7,602 nt of DNA, taken from contig JAFGWD010000259.1 of the NCBI GenBank assembly GCA_016937315.1, forward strand, positions 1 to 7,602. Reading direction: 5' to 3'. Below, piece after piece: positions 7,030 to 7,602 of this stretch. The notes under the pieces are model-generated. The model was not told the DNA's origin, ran no database searches, and was given only the letters and a program-made list of their open reading frames with translations. The DNA is from Rhodospirillaceae bacterium. Its GTDB lineage: Bacteria; Pseudomonadota; Alphaproteobacteria; Rhodospirillales; Rhodospirillaceae. How positions within the stretch are numbered: the stretch's first letter is position 1; each line of letters starts with the position of its first letter. Made by a program: the position numbers and the translations under genes.

Positions 7030-7058
7030 GATTCTGTGTCAACGGAGGCAACAGAATC
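7030..7058. promoter_or_regulatory. Inverted repeat upstream of bioY, possible operator
   Basis: GATTCTGT (7030-7037) and ACAGAATC (7051-7058) are perfect 8-bp inverted repeats separated by 13 bases, so the half-site centres are 21 bases apart, two helical turns. On the minus strand a TTGACA (7042-7037) lies within the structure and could be a -35 box, although no good -10 was found 16-18 bases on. The repeat lies 42-70 bases upstream of the bioY start. It does not match the published BioR or BirA operator patterns as I know them. Confidence 0.4.
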
Positions 7059-7141
7059 AATTCCAGCGCATGGATATTTGCACGAACATACCGTAACGCG
7101 TGCTCCACATATCCGACTTTTGAGCATACGCATCAACCGGA

Positions 7142-7176
7142 CGTGCCCGGAAAGAGTGGAAAGCGTGGATTGAAAC
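7142..7176 (+). repeat. Degenerate CRISPR repeat with internal duplication
   Basis: This copy keeps CGTGCC and the last 13 bases of the repeat. It has an extra C, and GGAAAGAGT is followed directly by GGAAAGCGT where the other copy has only GGAACGT. That looks like a 9-bp tandem duplication. The 5' ten bases of the repeat are not recognisable. Confidence 0.6.
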
Positions 7177-7210
7177 AAGTGCTTGTGCCGACTCGATCAC
7201 CTGGTTCGCG

Positions 7211-7242
7211 GTCGCTCCCCGTGCCGGAACGTGGATTGAAAC
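7211..7242 (+). repeat. Full-length CRISPR repeat, type I-C-like
   Basis: The repeat is 32 bases long. Its stem is weakened: CGCTCCCC should face a G-rich GGGAGCG-like arm, but the arm reads CCGGAACG, which leaves several mismatches. The 3' handle CGTGGATTGAAAC is intact. Confidence 0.75.
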
Positions 7243-7300
7243 CCACGAACTTACAGACACTTACCCTCGTCGCGCCTCATGCAACAAAGGCACGGCAAAT

Positions 7301-7328
7301 ACGCCACAAGCTCAAAGGCTTGTGGCGT
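7301..7328 (-). terminator. Terminator hairpin downstream of the hydrolase gene
   Basis: ACGCCACAAGC (7301-7311) and GCTTGTGGCGT (7318-7328) form a perfect 11-bp stem with a six-base loop, 18 bases after the hydrolase stop. On the minus strand it is followed only by ATTTGCC, a short U-run, so termination may be partial or assisted. Confidence 0.7.
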
Positions 7329-7346
7329 TATTCCCGCTGCACATAA

Positions 7347-7602
7347 CTAGGGCTTCTGACCAACGCGCAGAGCGAGGTATTTCGAAACCGCCAACGTCAT
7401 ATCGGCCAAGTACGTACTGAAAAAGTGATCAGCCGTCGGAATCAGATGATAATCGACAGTGATGTTTCTTTGTCCCGACAGCTTGTTCACCAACTTAGCC
7501 ACCGAGGCTTCTGGCACGATGTCGTCGGCACCGCCCTGCACCACCAAGCCCGAAGATGGACACGGGGCAAGGAAAGAAAAGTCGAACAGATTAGCCGGCG
7601 GC
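7347..7602 (-). CDS. Alpha/beta hydrolase, C-terminal part (COG2945-like), runs off the right edge
   Basis: Only the last 84 residues are inside the window; the gene starts beyond 7602. The visible part reads FDFSFLAPCPSSGLVVQGGADDIVPE near its beginning, which matches the region of small serine hydrolases of the alpha/beta fold where the strand-borne catalytic aspartate (in GGADDIVP) sits. The catalytic histidine is the H in ADHFF about 35 residues later. The nucleophilic serine would lie outside the window. Members are usually annotated as predicted hydrolases of about 210-220 residues, and the substrate is unknown. A TTG at 7547 is not a likely start, since the family-like sequence continues without interruption upstream of it. 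A terminator hairpin follows the stop. Confidence 0.88.
   Translation of the reverse strand, partial: PPANLFDFSFLAPCPSSGLVVQGGADDIVPEASVAKLVNKLSGQRNITVDYHLIPTADHFFSTYLADMTLAVSKYLALRVGQKP

Larger units (their letters stand above)
7142..7242 (+). CRISPR. Minimal, decayed type I-C-like CRISPR remnant (two repeats, one spacer)
   Basis: A 32-base repeat of the type I-C pattern (starting GTCGCTCCCC, ending CGTGGATTGAAAC) at 7211-7242 is preceded by a 34-base spacer (7177-7210) and by a damaged repeat ending in the same 13 bases at 7176. Repeat and spacer lengths fit type I-C. The GAAAC end implies crRNA transcription on the plus strand. No cas genes and no third clear repeat lie in the window, so this is probably an inactive relic or an orphan mini-array. 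Confidence 0.75.

Noticed and set aside
7068..7081. Possible further CRISPR repeat end near GCATGGATATTTG
   Set aside because: It shares only a short run with the repeat handle, and its distance from the next repeat does not fit a spacer.
6989..7140. BioR-type operator (TTAT..ATAA palindrome) in front of bioY
   Set aside because: I searched the upstream interval and found no such palindrome. The dyad at 7030-7058 has a different sequence and spacing.
7057..7260. 67-codon minus-strand frame containing VSIHVPARGA
   Set aside because: This peptide is the reverse-strand translation of the CRISPR repeat, a well-known source of false genes.

Overview
This 7.6 kb window looks like ordinary chromosomal DNA from an alphaproteobacterium, most plausibly a Rhodospirillales-type organism. 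This is inferred from the moderately high G+C, the Shine-Dalgarno-led genes, the TAXI-type TRAP transporter paired with a DUF1850 protein, and a type I-C-like CRISPR repeat. The genus cannot be fixed from the sequence alone.

Layout, left to right. Positions 1-130 carry what looks like the decayed 3' end of an IS5-family insertion sequence. A roughly 300-base non-coding stretch with a possible promoter follows. Then comes a 702-residue NDP-forming acyl-CoA synthetase (435-2543, plus strand). All later genes are on the minus strand. A convergent three-gene transporter operon reads right to left: a TAXI-family periplasmic solute-binding protein (5178-6155), a fused TRAP permease (2996-5095) and a DUF1850 protein (2574-2999) whose start overlaps the permease stop as ATGA. 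Further right are a strong intrinsic terminator (6306-6335), the biotin-transporter subunit bioY (6404-6988), a tiny decayed CRISPR remnant with no cas genes (7142-7242), a terminator hairpin (7301-7328), and the C-terminal end of an alpha/beta hydrolase that runs off the right edge (7347-7602).

How the genes may work together. The binding protein and permease should import an unidentified, probably carboxylate-type, solute using an ion gradient, and DUF1850 is a conserved but uncharacterised companion of such permeases. The convergent synthetase could activate an imported acid to its CoA thioester, but only proximity supports that link. bioY is a separate transcription unit with its own terminator. 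Several regulatory-looking structures stand out: a 10-bp hairpin between the binding-protein and permease genes, a sigma-54-like element with an upstream palindrome in front of the transporter operon, and an 8-bp inverted repeat in front of bioY.

No clearly new multi-gene defence or metabolic system is visible. The most unusual items are the orphan CRISPR remnant with an internally duplicated repeat, the regulatory structures, and the transporter/DUF1850/CoA-ligase grouping.
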